Positions 24,343 to 33,166 of a DNA stretch of 64,000 nt are shown here, piece by piece (position 1 is the first letter of the stretch; each line of letters starts with the position of its first letter). This stretch comes from CAJXYS01 sp913063035 (GTDB lineage Bacteria; Pseudomonadota; Alphaproteobacteria; Rhodobacterales; Rhodobacteraceae): positions 310,001 through 374,000 of the forward strand of contig NZ_JBOCEG010000002.1 in NCBI RefSeq assembly GCF_050586465.1, in the 5' to 3' direction. The notes under the pieces were generated by a model that searched no databases, was not told the origin of the DNA, and saw only the letters and a program-made list of their open reading frames with translations. The position numbers and the translations under genes are program-made.

Positions 24343-25187
24343 CCGGGGACGTGCTGGAGCGGATCGCCGCCGCGCTGGAGCGGATGAACCCCGCCCCGGC
24401 GGCCGCCCCGGACTACGCCGGTGCCGAGGCTTTCGTCTGGCACGTGTCGCCCGACAGGCTGGAACCCGTCGGCGCGGTCAACCGCATCCCGCTGTCGCTG
24501 CTCGTGGGGATCGACCGCGCGTCGGACATCCTGCTGGAGAACACCCGCCATTTCGCGCAGGGCCTGCCGGCCAACAACGCCCTGCTCTGGGGGTCGCGCG
24601 GGATGGGCAAGTCCTCGCTGGTGAAGGCCGTCCATGCCGAGGCCGCGGCCATGGCGCCGGAGCTGAAACTGGTTGAGGTCCTGCGCGAGGACCTGCCGTC
24701 GATCGGGCGGCTTCTGCACCTGTTGCGCGCCGCGCCCTGCCGGTTCATCCTGTTCTGCGACGACCTGTCCTTCGGCCATGACGACAGCCATTACAAGTCG
24801 CTCAAGGCGGTGCTCGACGGCGGCGTCGAGGGGCGGCCGGACAACGTGATCTTCTACGCCACATCGAACCGCCGCCACCTGATGCCGCGCGACATGATCG
24901 AGAACGAACGCTCCACGGCGATCAACCCGTCGGAAGCGGTGGAGGAGAAGGTCTCGCTCTCGGACCGATTCGGCCTCTGGCTCGGGTTCCACCCCTGCGA
25001 CCAGGACGCCTATCTCGAGATGATCCGCCGCTACTGCGATGCCTGGGGCGTGGAGATCGACGACGCGACGCTGCGCGCCGAGGCGATCGAGTGGCAGCAG
25101 ACCCGTGGCGCCCGGTCGGGCCGGGTCGCCTGGCAGTATTTCACCGATCTCGCGGCGCGGCGCGGCGTGCCGATCCGGCTCGGCTGA
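24339..25187 (+). CDS. DUF815-family P-loop ATPase
   Basis: 282 residues. An AAA-like ATPase with Walker A LWGSRGMGKSSL (near residues 83-94) and Walker B ILFCDDLSFG (near 136-145). Sensor-like motifs follow: VIFYATSNRRHL (near 170-181) and LSDRFGLWLGF (near 206-216). This is the DUF815 family, of unknown function. Its start overlaps the tatC stop by four bases, so it is translationally coupled to the Tat operon. That might point to a role in export or envelope quality control, but this is inference only. It converges on the nlpD-like gene with 13 bases between stops. Confidence 0.9.
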   Translation: MTGDVLERIAAALERMNPAPAAAPDYAGAEAFVWHVSPDRLEPVGAVNRIPLSLLVGIDRASDILLENTRHFAQGLPANNALLWGSRGMGKSSLVKAVHAEAAAMAPELKLVEVLREDLPSIGRLLHLLRAAPCRFILFCDDLSFGHDDSHYKSLKAVLDGGVEGRPDNVIFYATSNRRHLMPRDMIENERSTAINPSEAVEEKVSLSDRFGLWLGFHPCDQDAYLEMIRRYCDAWGVEIDDATLRAEAIEWQQTRGARSGRVAWQYFTDLAARRGVPIRLG

Positions 25188-25200
25188 GCCCGCCGCCGCG

Positions 25201-26358
25201 TCAGTTCAGGAACGGCATCGGGTCTATGGCCTCGGTTCCGCGGCGCACTTCGAAATGCAGGAAGCTCGGGCTGGCATCGGCCACGCTGGCGACGGGCTGG
25301 CCGCGCCGCACCGTCTCGCCCTTCTCGACGCTCACGTCGACCACGTTGGAATACACCGTGTAGAGGTTCTCGCCATGGCGGATCAGCACGATGGTGCTCT
25401 GCCCCACCGAGCGCGAGATTAGCGCGACCTCGCCATCGTCCGCGGCCTTGACGGCGGTTCCCGGCGCGGCCGCGAAATCGACGCCGTCGCTGCCCTCGCC
25501 CGGGGCGTAGCCGCGGATGACCTCGCCGCCGACGGGACGCAGGAAGCGCGAGTCGTCGGCCGGCGCGCTGTCCTGTTCGGCCAGCGCGGGTGACGCGGGC
25601 AGTTCCGCGCTCTCGACTTCCTCGGGCAGGGGGCTGCTGGCGCTGGGCGGTTCCGGCGCCGGGGACCCTTCGCCGGGCCGGCTCGGCGCGGCCGCGGCCT
25701 GGCGGCGGGGCGCCTGGCGCTCTTCCTCGACGGCGAGCGGGATCAGAAGGTACTGGCCCTCGCGCACCTCGAGATCGGGGCCCAGTCCGTTCCAGTCCGC
25801 CAAGGCGCGGACCGAGACATTGTAGAGCCGCGCGATGGAATAGGCGGTCTCACCGCGCTCGACCTGGTGGCGGACCGGCTCGATCCCGTCCCGCGTCTCG
25901 GCGGTGCGCCGGTCGGGCTGCCCGCGCCCGTCGCCGGCGCGGTCGATCGCCTCTGTCGCGATGCTTTCGATGTCGAGCCCGCGTCCGGTGCCGGCCGTGC
26001 CGGGCGTTCCCGCGGCCACGCGCGAGGGCAGCGCCAGAATCTCGCCCGGGCGCAGGCGGTAGCCTGGCTCCAGCCCGTTGAACCGCGCGAGTTCCCGCGG
26101 CGGGATGCCGACGCGGTCGGCCACGTCCGTCACGGTGTCGCCGCCCCGGGCCACGGCCATCTGGTAGCCGGGATAAGAGATCACGCCGCGGGCGTCCGGT
26201 TCCGGGCGCGGCTCGGTCTCGGTACGCACGGGCTCGCGCGACCGCAGGTCCGGGCCGAGCTGGCGGAAGTCGACGTCCCGCCCGCAGGCGGCAAGCAGCG
26301 CGAGCAGGGCGGTGGTGGCGACAAGGCGGGTGGCGCGGCGGCCGGCGGTCTCGGGCAT
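25201..26358 (-). CDS. NlpD-like lipoprotein: two LysM domains and a degenerate M23 (LytM) domain
   Basis: 385 residues. The lipobox LLAAC places the lipid on Cys25. Two LysM domains follow, one around VARGGDTVTDVADRVGIPP and one around VERGETAYSIARLYNVS. After a Pro/Ser-rich linker comes an M23 domain. Its zinc ligands are missing: the usual His-x3-Asp site reads SDGVDF, and the usual HxH reads LHFEV with only one His. This is the pattern of NlpD/EnvC, which activate amidases rather than cut peptidoglycan themselves. ATG 26358 is preferred over an upstream TTG. It sits with pcm and surE as in many Proteobacteria. Confidence 0.88.
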   Translation of the reverse strand: MPETAGRRATRLVATTALLALLAACGRDVDFRQLGPDLRSREPVRTETEPRPEPDARGVISYPGYQMAVARGGDTVTDVADRVGIPPRELARFNGLEPGYRLRPGEILALPSRVAAGTPGTAGTGRGLDIESIATEAIDRAGDGRGQPDRRTAETRDGIEPVRHQVERGETAYSIARLYNVSVRALADWNGLGPDLEVREGQYLLIPLAVEEERQAPRRQAAAAPSRPGEGSPAPEPPSASSPLPEEVESAELPASPALAEQDSAPADDSRFLRPVGGEVIRGYAPGEGSDGVDFAAAPGTAVKAADDGEVALISRSVGQSTIVLIRHGENLYTVYSNVVDVSVEKGETVRRGQPVASVADASPSFLHFEVRRGTEAIDPMPFLN

Positions 26359-26411
26359 GTGCTCCGTCCTCAATTCCAGGCGTCTGGGCGGCCCTTGTGG
26401 CCGGGCCTTGG

Positions 26412-27053
26412 TCAGTCTCCGGCGATCCCTTCGACGAGCGGCACGAACCGCACCGCCCTGAGCTCGGTATACTCGAAGCCCGACGCGGTGCGTTCGACCC
26501 TGATCAGGCGCTGCACCGTGTCCGACTGTCCCACCGGCACGACCATGATACCGCCCTCGCGCAGTTGCGCCAAGAGGGGGCCGGGGGGATCCTCGGCCGC
26601 GGCGGTCACGATGATGCGGTCGAACGGCGCCTGTTCGGGCAGGCCGCGGCTGCCGTCGCCGGTGATGACGGTGATGTTTGTCAGCCCGAGCGACTCGAAG
26701 GTCGCCTCGGCCTCGCGCGCCAGGCGTCGGTGGCGGTCGATCGTATAGACCCGCCGGCCGAGCTGGCTCAGGACCGCGGCCTGGTAGCCGGACCCGGTGC
26801 CGATCTCGAGCACCTTGTTGCGCGGCTGCACGTCGAGCGCCTGGGTCATCAGCCCCACCACCGAGGGCTGGCTGATCGTCTGGCCGCAGGCGATGGGCAG
26901 CGGCATGTCCTCTTCGGCGCGGTGGGCAAAGAGCCCGCGCACGAAGGCGCGGCGGTCGATCCGTTCCATCGCCGTCAGAACGCGCTTGTCGGTGACGCCC
27001 TTCGAGCGGAGCGCGTAGACGAAGCGCATGATCCGCTCGGCGTCGTCGGTCAC
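26412..27053 (-). CDS. pcm: protein-L-isoaspartate O-methyltransferase
   Basis: 213 residues. It methylates isoaspartyl residues in aged proteins using S-adenosylmethionine, starting their repair. Motifs: GQTISQPSVVG (57-67) at the substrate site, VLEIGTGSGYQAAVLSQL as the SAM-binding motif I, and the post-I acidic YTIDRHRRLA. The last motif DRIIVTAAAEDPP is intact. The start is a GTG overlapping the surE TGA (GTGA), so the two are translationally coupled. The surE-pcm-nlpD order is conserved widely in Proteobacteria. Confidence 0.95.
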   Translation of the reverse strand: MTDDAERIMRFVYALRSKGVTDKRVLTAMERIDRRAFVRGLFAHRAEEDMPLPIACGQTISQPSVVGLMTQALDVQPRNKVLEIGTGSGYQAAVLSQLGRRVYTIDRHRRLAREAEATFESLGLTNITVITGDGSRGLPEQAPFDRIIVTAAAEDPPGPLLAQLREGGIMVVPVGQSDTVQRLIRVERTASGFEYTELRAVRFVPLVEGIAGD

Positions 27054-27835
27054 TGGAAGCGGTCCTTCAGCGTGTCGAGCACGTCATGCGCGGTCAGGTC
27101 GGCGCGCATCGGCGTGACCGAGATGAACCCGTCGAGATTGACGGCCGCATCGGTGCCCGGCGCGGTCGGCGTGTGCTGTGGGCCGCCCTTGACCCAGAGG
27201 AACTTGCGCCCCGACGGCGAGTAATGCGGGTCGACGGAGAAATTCGTGTCGTGGCGGTAGCCTTGCGGGGCGATCCGCGTGCCCTTGACCGCCCCGGCCG
27301 AAATCGGCGGGAAATTGACGGAGTAGAAGACACCGTAATCGGCATCATGCCAGATGCCCTTTTCAAGCAGGGCGCGGATGACCTGCACGCCGTGGGCGCG
27401 CGCGGCCTCGAACGGGTCGTCGAGCCCCAGATTGTCGGGTCCGTAATACTGCGACAGCGCCACGGATTTCATCCCGTGCAGCGCCCCTTCCATGGCACCG
27501 CCGATGGTGCCCGAGTAGAGCGCGTTCTCGGCGGCGTTGTTGCCGCGGTTGACCCCCGAGAGCACGAGATCCGGCTTGCCGCCGGCCAGCACGTCATGCA
27601 GCCCCGCCAGCACGCAGTCGGCCGGCGAGCCCTCGGCGGCGAAGCGGCGCTCGTCGAGTTGGGCGATCATCGTCGGATGGGTGTAGGAGATGCAGTGCGC
27701 GACGCCCGATTGCTCGAAGGCGGGCGCGACGGTCCAGACCTCGCCGCCCGGGCCGGCCAGCTCGGTCGCGATCTCCTGGAGCACCGCCAGCCCCGGCGCG
27801 TTGATCCCGTCGTCATTGGTGATGAGAATGCGCAT
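27050..27835 (-). CDS. surE: 5'/3'-nucleotidase SurE
   Basis: 261 residues. A metal-dependent phosphatase acting on nucleoside monophosphates, linked to stationary-phase survival. The N-terminus MRILITNDDGINAPG has the paired Asp8-Asp9 metal ligands. Further metal and substrate motifs are FEQSGVAHCIS and SGVNRGNNAAENALYSGTIGGA. The C-terminal SVTPMRADLTAHD is conserved. Length is normal. It is the first gene of the surE-pcm-nlpD group, and the next gene upstream on this strand (27905) is 69 bases away. Confidence 0.96.
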   Translation of the reverse strand: MRILITNDDGINAPGLAVLQEIATELAGPGGEVWTVAPAFEQSGVAHCISYTHPTMIAQLDERRFAAEGSPADCVLAGLHDVLAGGKPDLVLSGVNRGNNAAENALYSGTIGGAMEGALHGMKSVALSQYYGPDNLGLDDPFEAARAHGVQVIRALLEKGIWHDADYGVFYSVNFPPISAGAVKGTRIAPQGYRHDTNFSVDPHYSPSGRKFLWVKGGPQHTPTAPGTDAAVNLDGFISVTPMRADLTAHDVLDTLKDRFQ

Positions 27836-27904
27836 CCTGCCCCCGTTTGCCGCTACCGCACTCTTAGGCCAGAGCCGGGCAGGCGTAAAGCGGCGGTCGG
27901 CCGG

Positions 27905-28738
27905 TCAGGCGCCGATCGGACGCCCCGCCGCATCGAGCGGCACCGCGCGGGTCACACGGCCGCGGAAATAGGCGAAGCGCGCGCCGGGCGGATCCCAGAA
28001 CACCTCGGCGCGGGCGGGCATGACCAGCCCGCCGATCTCGCCCCAGTCGTCGAAGACACCGCCCCAGGGCTCGGCCGGGGCGTCGGGCCCCGTGCCCCGG
28101 CGCCGGGCCGGGCTGCCGGCGGCGTCGATCAGCCCGTCATCCGTCAGGCGCAGCTCTACCTTGGCGATGTGCCTGGCGGCCAGGGTGGCGGCCGTCACGC
28201 CGCTCGGCGTCGCGCGCCAGTCGATATGGCCGTTCCGGGCCAGCGCGCCGGGCGCCCAGGCCAGTTCGGCCAGGTAGCGCTGGGCCTCCGCCTCGGCGAC
28301 ACCGGTCCCGTCGGCGCGGGCCACGGGCAGGATCCCCGCGAGGCGGGCCTCGAGATGCCCGTCCGTCCCGTCGAAGGCATCGAGCACCACGACCGAGACC
28401 CCGGGCGCAACGCGGATCCGGGCCGCCCAGGCGAAGGCGGGCTTGGTCAGCGAGATCACCTGTTCGGCGGTGAAGGGCTGCCACGGCTTGTCCTCGGAAA
28501 GCCGCATCTCCCCGGTCTGGTGGAGCCGGATCGCGACGGCCTCTTCGGGCAGCGGCTCGTCGGTCAGCTCCGCCAGGGGCGCCAGCGCGTCCGGCAGGCC
28601 GCGCACCGGGCGCAGATCGGGCGCGATCGCCGCCCGTTCAAGTGCCCGGATCCGCCGGGCAAACCCGAGCCGCAGCGTGGCCGCGGCCGCGGCCACCGCC
28701 AGCAGGAGGAACAGAACGACGCCGAGTGCCGTGGTCAT
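27905..28738 (-). CDS. membrane-anchored protein, DUF6544-like
   Basis: 277 residues with a single N-terminal membrane helix (LGVVLFLLLAVAAAAATLRL) and an otherwise soluble body. The pattern LHQTGEMRLSEDKPWQPFTAEQVISLTKPAFAWAARIRV, followed by a WGEIGGLVMPARAEVFWDPP segment near the C-terminus, resembles the DUF6544 family as I remember it. The function of that family is not known. ATG 28738 has GGAGG about six bases upstream. It lies between surE and the TspO-like gene, all on the same strand and closely spaced, so co-transcription with the serS group is likely. Confidence 0.6.
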   Translation of the reverse strand: MTTALGVVLFLLLAVAAAAATLRLGFARRIRALERAAIAPDLRPVRGLPDALAPLAELTDEPLPEEAVAIRLHQTGEMRLSEDKPWQPFTAEQVISLTKPAFAWAARIRVAPGVSVVVLDAFDGTDGHLEARLAGILPVARADGTGVAEAEAQRYLAELAWAPGALARNGHIDWRATPSGVTAATLAARHIAKVELRLTDDGLIDAAGSPARRRGTGPDAPAEPWGGVFDDWGEIGGLVMPARAEVFWDPPGARFAYFRGRVTRAVPLDAAGRPIGA

Positions 28739-28798
28739 CGCGGGCCTCCGGATACGCGGCAGGCCGAACGCCCGCCGGGAACCCCTCCTTGATACGCG

Positions 28799-29515
28799 TC
28801 AGCTGCCGCGCTGCAAGCGCCATTGCCAGCCCAGCAGCCCGGCAAGCGCCAATGCGCCGAGCGCGGCCAGCGCCGCAAGCCCCGGCGCCGTGCCGAAGTT
28901 GCGCACCACCACCGCGACCAGTGCCCAGACCGCCGCGATTCCGTAGCTGGGGGTGCGCGGCAGCCGGTACTGCACCGCCGCGGCCATGGCGATGGCGCCG
29001 GCAAGGCCGATCACCGCCCAGCCGGTCTGGCCCGGCCCGATGCCGTAGCCCGCGCCGGTCAGACCGATCGCGACCCAGCTGGCCGCGGTGAGCCAGCCGG
29101 CATAGAGTCCGACGGGCAGCGCGAGCCAGGCCCGGTCGCCGCCCCGCGCGGCCGGGAAGAGCGCCGCCAGCGCCGCGACCAGCATGACCCAGATCAGCAG
29201 CGTCGCCCAGAGCGGGCTCGTCAGCGCGACGCCCAGCCAGGCCGCCCCGATCACGAGGCTCACGATCATCGGCCAGCGCGTGATGTCCCAGGCCGCGTCG
29301 TCGGCACGGGCGAAAAGACCGTATCCCGCATGGCCCAGCAGCCACAGGTAGATCACCCCCCAGATCCCGAAGGCGTAGCCCGCGGGCTGCACCGGGGGAT
29401 CGACCTGCGGCACCGGGTAGAGATCCGGGTCGAAGCCGCGGAATTCGGGAAACTGGAAGGGGGCCGCGGCAAAGGCGATCGCCGCGGTCAGCACCAGTAT
29501 GGCTTTCATGCGCAT
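28799..29515 (-). CDS. TspO/MBR-like (tryptophan-rich) membrane protein
   Basis: 238 residues with about six to seven membrane helices and many Trp. The segment PAGYAFGIWGVIYLWLLGHAG is similar to the conserved loop of tryptophan-rich sensory (TspO/MBR) proteins, but the protein is longer than the usual 150-160 residues. Relatives in Rhodobacter regulate pigment synthesis by tetrapyrrole transport, but that role cannot be transferred here. Two starts are possible, ATG 29515 or 29509, both with a GAGG-type ribosome site. It follows serS by 36 bases. Confidence 0.55.
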   Translation of the reverse strand: MRMKAILVLTAAIAFAAAPFQFPEFRGFDPDLYPVPQVDPPVQPAGYAFGIWGVIYLWLLGHAGYGLFARADDAAWDITRWPMIVSLVIGAAWLGVALTSPLWATLLIWVMLVAALAALFPAARGGDRAWLALPVGLYAGWLTAASWVAIGLTGAGYGIGPGQTGWAVIGLAGAIAMAAAVQYRLPRTPSYGIAAVWALVAVVVRNFGTAPGLAALAALGALALAGLLGWQWRLQRGS

Positions 29516-29551
29516 CCTCGGGCGCCTCCTCGGTTGGACGCCGGGCCGGGA

Positions 29552-30844
29552 TCAGGCAAGCCGGCCGTCGGGCGTCAGGGTGGTCTTGCCGCCGAGCCGG
29601 GAGGCCAGAACGCCCGGCAGCGTCACCGACCCGTCCGCCTGCTGGCCGTTTTCCAGCACGGCGATGAGACACCGCCCCACCGCCAGCCCCGACCCGTTCA
29701 GCGTGTGCAGGAATTCCGGCTTGCCGCCGCCCGCGGGCTTGAAGCGGGCGTTCATGCGCCGCGCCTGGAAATCGCCGCAGACCGAGACCGAACTGATCTC
29801 GCGATAGGTGTCCTGGCCGGGCAGCCACACCTCGATGTCGTGGGTGCGCCGCGCCCCGAAACCCATGTCGCCGGTGCAGAGCACGACCGTGCGATAGGCC
29901 AGCCCGAGTTTCTCGAGGATCCCCTCGGCGCAGCGGGTCATGCGCTCCAGCTCGTCATCCGAGGCTTCGGGATGGGTGACGGACACCATCTCGACCTTCT
30001 CGAACTGGTGCTGGCGGAGCATGCCGGCGGTGTCCTTGCCGGCGCTCCCGGCCTCGGAGCGGAAGCACTGGGTGTGGGCGACATAGCGCCGGGGCAGGTC
30101 GTCCTCTTCCAGGACGAGGCCGCTGACGATGTTGGTCAGCGTCACCTCGGCCGTCGGGACGAGCCACCAGCCATTGGTGGTCCTGTAGCTGTCCTCGCCG
30201 AACTTGGGCAGCTGCCCGGTGCCGTACATCATCTCGTCGCGTACCAGCACGGGCGTCCAGGTCTCGGTCAGGCCGTTCTCCTCGATATGGGTGTCGAGCA
30301 TGAACTGCGCCAGCGCCCGGTGGATGCGCGCGACCGACCCGGACATGACCACGAAGCGCGATCCCGAGAGCTTGGCCGCGGTCTCGAAGTCCATGCCCGG
30401 CTTGACGCCCGCGATCTCGAAATGCTCCTTCGGCGCGAAGTCGAAGACCGGGGGCGTGCCCACGCGGCGGAGTTCGACATTGTCGGCCTCGTCCGCGCCC
30501 TCGGGAACATCCTCGCGCGGCAGGTTCGGCAACTCCATCAGCCGCTCGCGCAGTTTCGCGTCTTCGGCCTTGGCCTCGTCCTCGAGCCGGGCGATCTCGT
30601 CCTTCTTCTCGGCCACGAGCGCGCGCAGGCGATCGAATTCCGCCTCGTCGCCGCGGGCCTTGGCCGCGCCCACCTCCTTGGAGGCGGCGTTGCGCTCGGC
30701 CTGGGCGGTCTCGGCGGCCAGGATCCTGGCGCGGCGTGCCGCGTCGATGGCCAGCAGTTCGGCCGAGACGGGCGCCAGCCCGCGCCGCGCCAGCGCGGCA
30801 TCGAAGGCCTCGGGGGTCTCGCGGATCAGGCGTATGTCATGCAT
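29552..30844 (-). CDS. serS: serine--tRNA ligase
   Basis: 430 residues, a class II aminoacyl-tRNA synthetase. The N-terminal long antiparallel coiled-coil arm that binds the tRNA variable arm is evident at about residues 30-105 (Ala/Glu/Lys/Arg heptads). Motif 2 is CFRSEAGSAGKDTAGMLRQHQFEKVE and motif 3 is GSGLAVGRCLIAVLENGQ. ATG 30844 gives MHDIRLIRETPEAF, the usual start; the upstream extension of the open frame is Arg/Pro-rich and not conserved in type. It heads the minus-strand group toward surE and is divergent from yajC across 302 bases. Confidence 0.97.
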   Translation of the reverse strand: MHDIRLIRETPEAFDAALARRGLAPVSAELLAIDAARRARILAAETAQAERNAASKEVGAAKARGDEAEFDRLRALVAEKKDEIARLEDEAKAEDAKLRERLMELPNLPREDVPEGADEADNVELRRVGTPPVFDFAPKEHFEIAGVKPGMDFETAAKLSGSRFVVMSGSVARIHRALAQFMLDTHIEENGLTETWTPVLVRDEMMYGTGQLPKFGEDSYRTTNGWWLVPTAEVTLTNIVSGLVLEEDDLPRRYVAHTQCFRSEAGSAGKDTAGMLRQHQFEKVEMVSVTHPEASDDELERMTRCAEGILEKLGLAYRTVVLCTGDMGFGARRTHDIEVWLPGQDTYREISSVSVCGDFQARRMNARFKPAGGGKPEFLHTLNGSGLAVGRCLIAVLENGQQADGSVTLPGVLASRLGGKTTLTPDGRLA

Positions 30845-31146
30845 GTGATGCGTCCCTGGCTGATCGACTCGTTTCCCGCCGCTTATGCACCAGATTTCGC
30901 GCCGGGTGTAGGGGACGGGGCGCGCGGGCGCTGCCGGCCCGGCGCCGGGGCCGCGCCGGGCCTGCGCCATAACGCCCACCCCCCTGTCCACGACCCGCGG
31001 CGCACCCTAGCTTGAAAGGCCATGAAGCCCTTGCACACCTGCCCCGCGGGCGCCCGCCGCATCGCCTTGCCAAGCCCCGGCGCCGCGAGTAGGGTGCGCC
31101 GAAATTCCGGCGGGGGTTCCCGCCCATATTCACATGAGGACCGAAC
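30845..31146. other. 302-bp divergent intergenic region between serS and yajC
   Basis: No gene is supported here. A candidate yajC promoter lies at 31067-31095. Several short open frames cross the region, but none has both a ribosome site and a recognisable sequence. I found no convincing T-box-like or other leader element for serS. Confidence 0.6.
31067..31095 (+). promoter_or_regulatory. candidate promoter for yajC-secD-secF
   Basis: TTGCCA (five of six consensus), a 17-base spacer and TAGGGT. A transcript would start about 45 bases before the yajC ATG at 31147. The -10 is a weak match, so this is a candidate only. Confidence 0.45.
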
Positions 31147-31470
31147 ATGCTAGTCACCCCAGCCTATGCGCAGGCCGCCGGTGGTGGGGCCGGGGGCGCC
31201 TTCGCCAGCTTCATCCCGCTGATCCTGATCTTCGCGATCATGTATTTCCTGCTGATCCGTCCGCAGCAGAAAAAGCTCAAGGAACACAAGGCCATGGTCG
31301 AAGCGCTGCGGCGCGGTGACCAGATCGTCACCCAGGGCGGCATGATCGGCAAGGTGACCAAGGTCAAGGATGACAACGAGGTCGAGGTCGAAATCGCCGA
31401 GGGCGTCAAGGTCCGGGTGGTCAAGCAGACCATCGCCCAGGTTCTGAACAAGACCGAGCCCGCCAGCTGA
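31147..31470 (+). CDS. yajC: preprotein translocase subunit YajC
   Basis: 107 residues. One membrane helix (SFIPLILIFAIMYFLLIRPQQKK) leads into the invariant IRPQQKK motif, then a small cytoplasmic beta domain with RGDQIVTQGGMIGKV. YajC binds SecDF and the Sec translocon. ATG 31147 is preceded by GAGGA. The gene is 24 bases before secD, the standard order. Confidence 0.96.
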   Translation: MLVTPAYAQAAGGGAGGAFASFIPLILIFAIMYFLLIRPQQKKLKEHKAMVEALRRGDQIVTQGGMIGKVTKVKDDNEVEVEIAEGVKVRVVKQTIAQVLNKTEPAS

Positions 31471-31494
31471 CGCCGCAGGGCCGCAGGAGCTTCG

Positions 31495-33156
31495 ATGCTG
31501 CACTTTCCCCTCTGGAAGCGGGTGCTGATCTGGGCGCTCTGCGCGCTCGGCATCCTCTTCGCGATGCCGAACCTGTTCTACGAGCGGGTCGAGAGTCACA
31601 ACGATGCGGTCAAGTCGCTCGAGGCCGGCCAGTCCGGCCCCGAGCTGGAGAGCGCCGCGGCCCGCTGGCCCGACTGGATGCCGGCCACCATCATCAATCT
31701 CGGACTCGATCTGCGCGGTGGCGCGCATCTGCTGGCCGAGGTCCAGATGGAAGACGTCTATGCCAGCCGGCTGGACGCCATGTGGCCGGAAGTGCGCGAC
31801 CTTCTGCGCGAGGAACGCGAGACCGTGGGCACGATCCGCCGCCAGGACGGCGCGGCCGACGAGCTCAGGGTGCGGATCTCGACCCCCGACAACATCCAGG
31901 CGGCCGTGCAGGCCGTGCGGGGCATGGCCCAGCCCGTCTCGAGCCTGAGTGGCGTCGGTCAGATGAACATCGAGGTCTCGGCCGACGGCGACGAGGTCGT
32001 CGTCCGCCTGACGGATGCCGAGCGCGTCGCGACGCAGAACCGGACGATCCAGCAGTCGCTCGAGATCATCCGCCGCCGCGTCGACGAGGTCGGCACGCGT
32101 GAGCCGACGATCCAGCGGCAGGGCACCGACCGCATCCTGATCCAGGTGCCCGGCATCGGCTCGGCGGAGGAGCTGAAAAGCCTGATCGGCACGACGGCGC
32201 GCCTGACCTTCCATCCCGTGGTGCGGCGCACCGACAATGCCGAGGCCGCCCCCGGTGCGCGCAACGCGCTCTACCCGTCCATGGACCAGGAAGGGACCTA
32301 TTACGTCGTCGAGCAGACGCCCGTCGTCACCGGCGAGGAGCTGACCGACGCGCAGCCGGCCTTCGACCAGAACGGCCGGCCGGCGGTGAATTTCCGCTTC
32401 GATCCCACGGGCGCGCGCAAGTTCGGCAACTACACCGCCGAGAATATCGGCTCGCCCTTCGCCATCGTGCTCGACGAGGAGGTGATCTCGGCCCCGGTGA
32501 TCCAGGACCATATTCCCGGCGGCTCGGGCATCATCACTGGCAATTTCACGGTCGAGGAATCGACCGAGCTGGCCGTCCTGCTGCGCGCGGGCGCGCTGCC
32601 GGCCGAGATGGTTTTCCTCGAGGAACGCACCATCGGCCCCGAGCTTGGCCAGGACAGTATCGAGGCCGGCCGCATCGCCAGCCTGGTGGCCTTCGCCGGC
32701 GTGCTGGTCTTCATGGCGGCCAGCTACGGGCTCTTCGGGCTCTTTGCCAATCTGGCGCTGCTGACGAACGTCGCGCTGATCTTCGGGCTGCTGTCGGCCA
32801 TCGGGGCCACGCTGACCCTGCCGGGCATCGCCGGGATCGTGCTGACCATCGGCATGGCGGTGGATGCCAACGTGCTCGTCTTCGAGCGTATCCGCGAAGA
32901 GCTGAAAACGGCCAAGGGGCCGTCGCGGGCCATCGATCTCGGCTATGAAAAGGCGTTCTCGGCCATTCTGGACGCCAACATCACGACCTTCATCGCGGCG
33001 GTGATCCTGTTCGCCATGGGCTCGGGGCCGGTGCGGGGCTTTGCGGTCACGCTCGGGCTCGGGATCATGACCTCGGTCTTCACGGCGCTCTTCGTCACCC
33101 GGCTGTTCGTCATCATGTGGTTCGAGCGGCGCCGGCCCAAGACCATCGCGGTATGA
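31495..33156 (+). CDS. secD: protein translocase subunit SecD
   Basis: 553 residues, an RND-superfamily membrane protein that uses the proton gradient to help pull preproteins through SecYEG. The N-terminal helix is followed by the D1 motif LGLDLRGGAHLL, the periplasmic P1 domain, and five C-terminal helices. The latter contain GMAVDANVLVFERIREE, the conserved proton-relay Asp region. Normal length for a separate SecD. It lies ten bases before secF. Confidence 0.97.
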   Translation: MLHFPLWKRVLIWALCALGILFAMPNLFYERVESHNDAVKSLEAGQSGPELESAAARWPDWMPATIINLGLDLRGGAHLLAEVQMEDVYASRLDAMWPEVRDLLREERETVGTIRRQDGAADELRVRISTPDNIQAAVQAVRGMAQPVSSLSGVGQMNIEVSADGDEVVVRLTDAERVATQNRTIQQSLEIIRRRVDEVGTREPTIQRQGTDRILIQVPGIGSAEELKSLIGTTARLTFHPVVRRTDNAEAAPGARNALYPSMDQEGTYYVVEQTPVVTGEELTDAQPAFDQNGRPAVNFRFDPTGARKFGNYTAENIGSPFAIVLDEEVISAPVIQDHIPGGSGIITGNFTVEESTELAVLLRAGALPAEMVFLEERTIGPELGQDSIEAGRIASLVAFAGVLVFMAASYGLFGLFANLALLTNVALIFGLLSAIGATLTLPGIAGIVLTIGMAVDANVLVFERIREELKTAKGPSRAIDLGYEKAFSAILDANITTFIAAVILFAMGSGPVRGFAVTLGLGIMTSVFTALFVTRLFVIMWFERRRPKTIAV

Positions 33157-33166
33157 GGAGAGACCC

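Noticed and set aside
25201..26358. Active M23 peptidase
   Set aside because: Two of the expected zinc ligands are missing, so it is described as an activator-type lipoprotein instead.
28823..31015. 730-codon plus-strand open frame
   Set aside because: Antisense to serS and the TspO-like gene; no recognisable domain.
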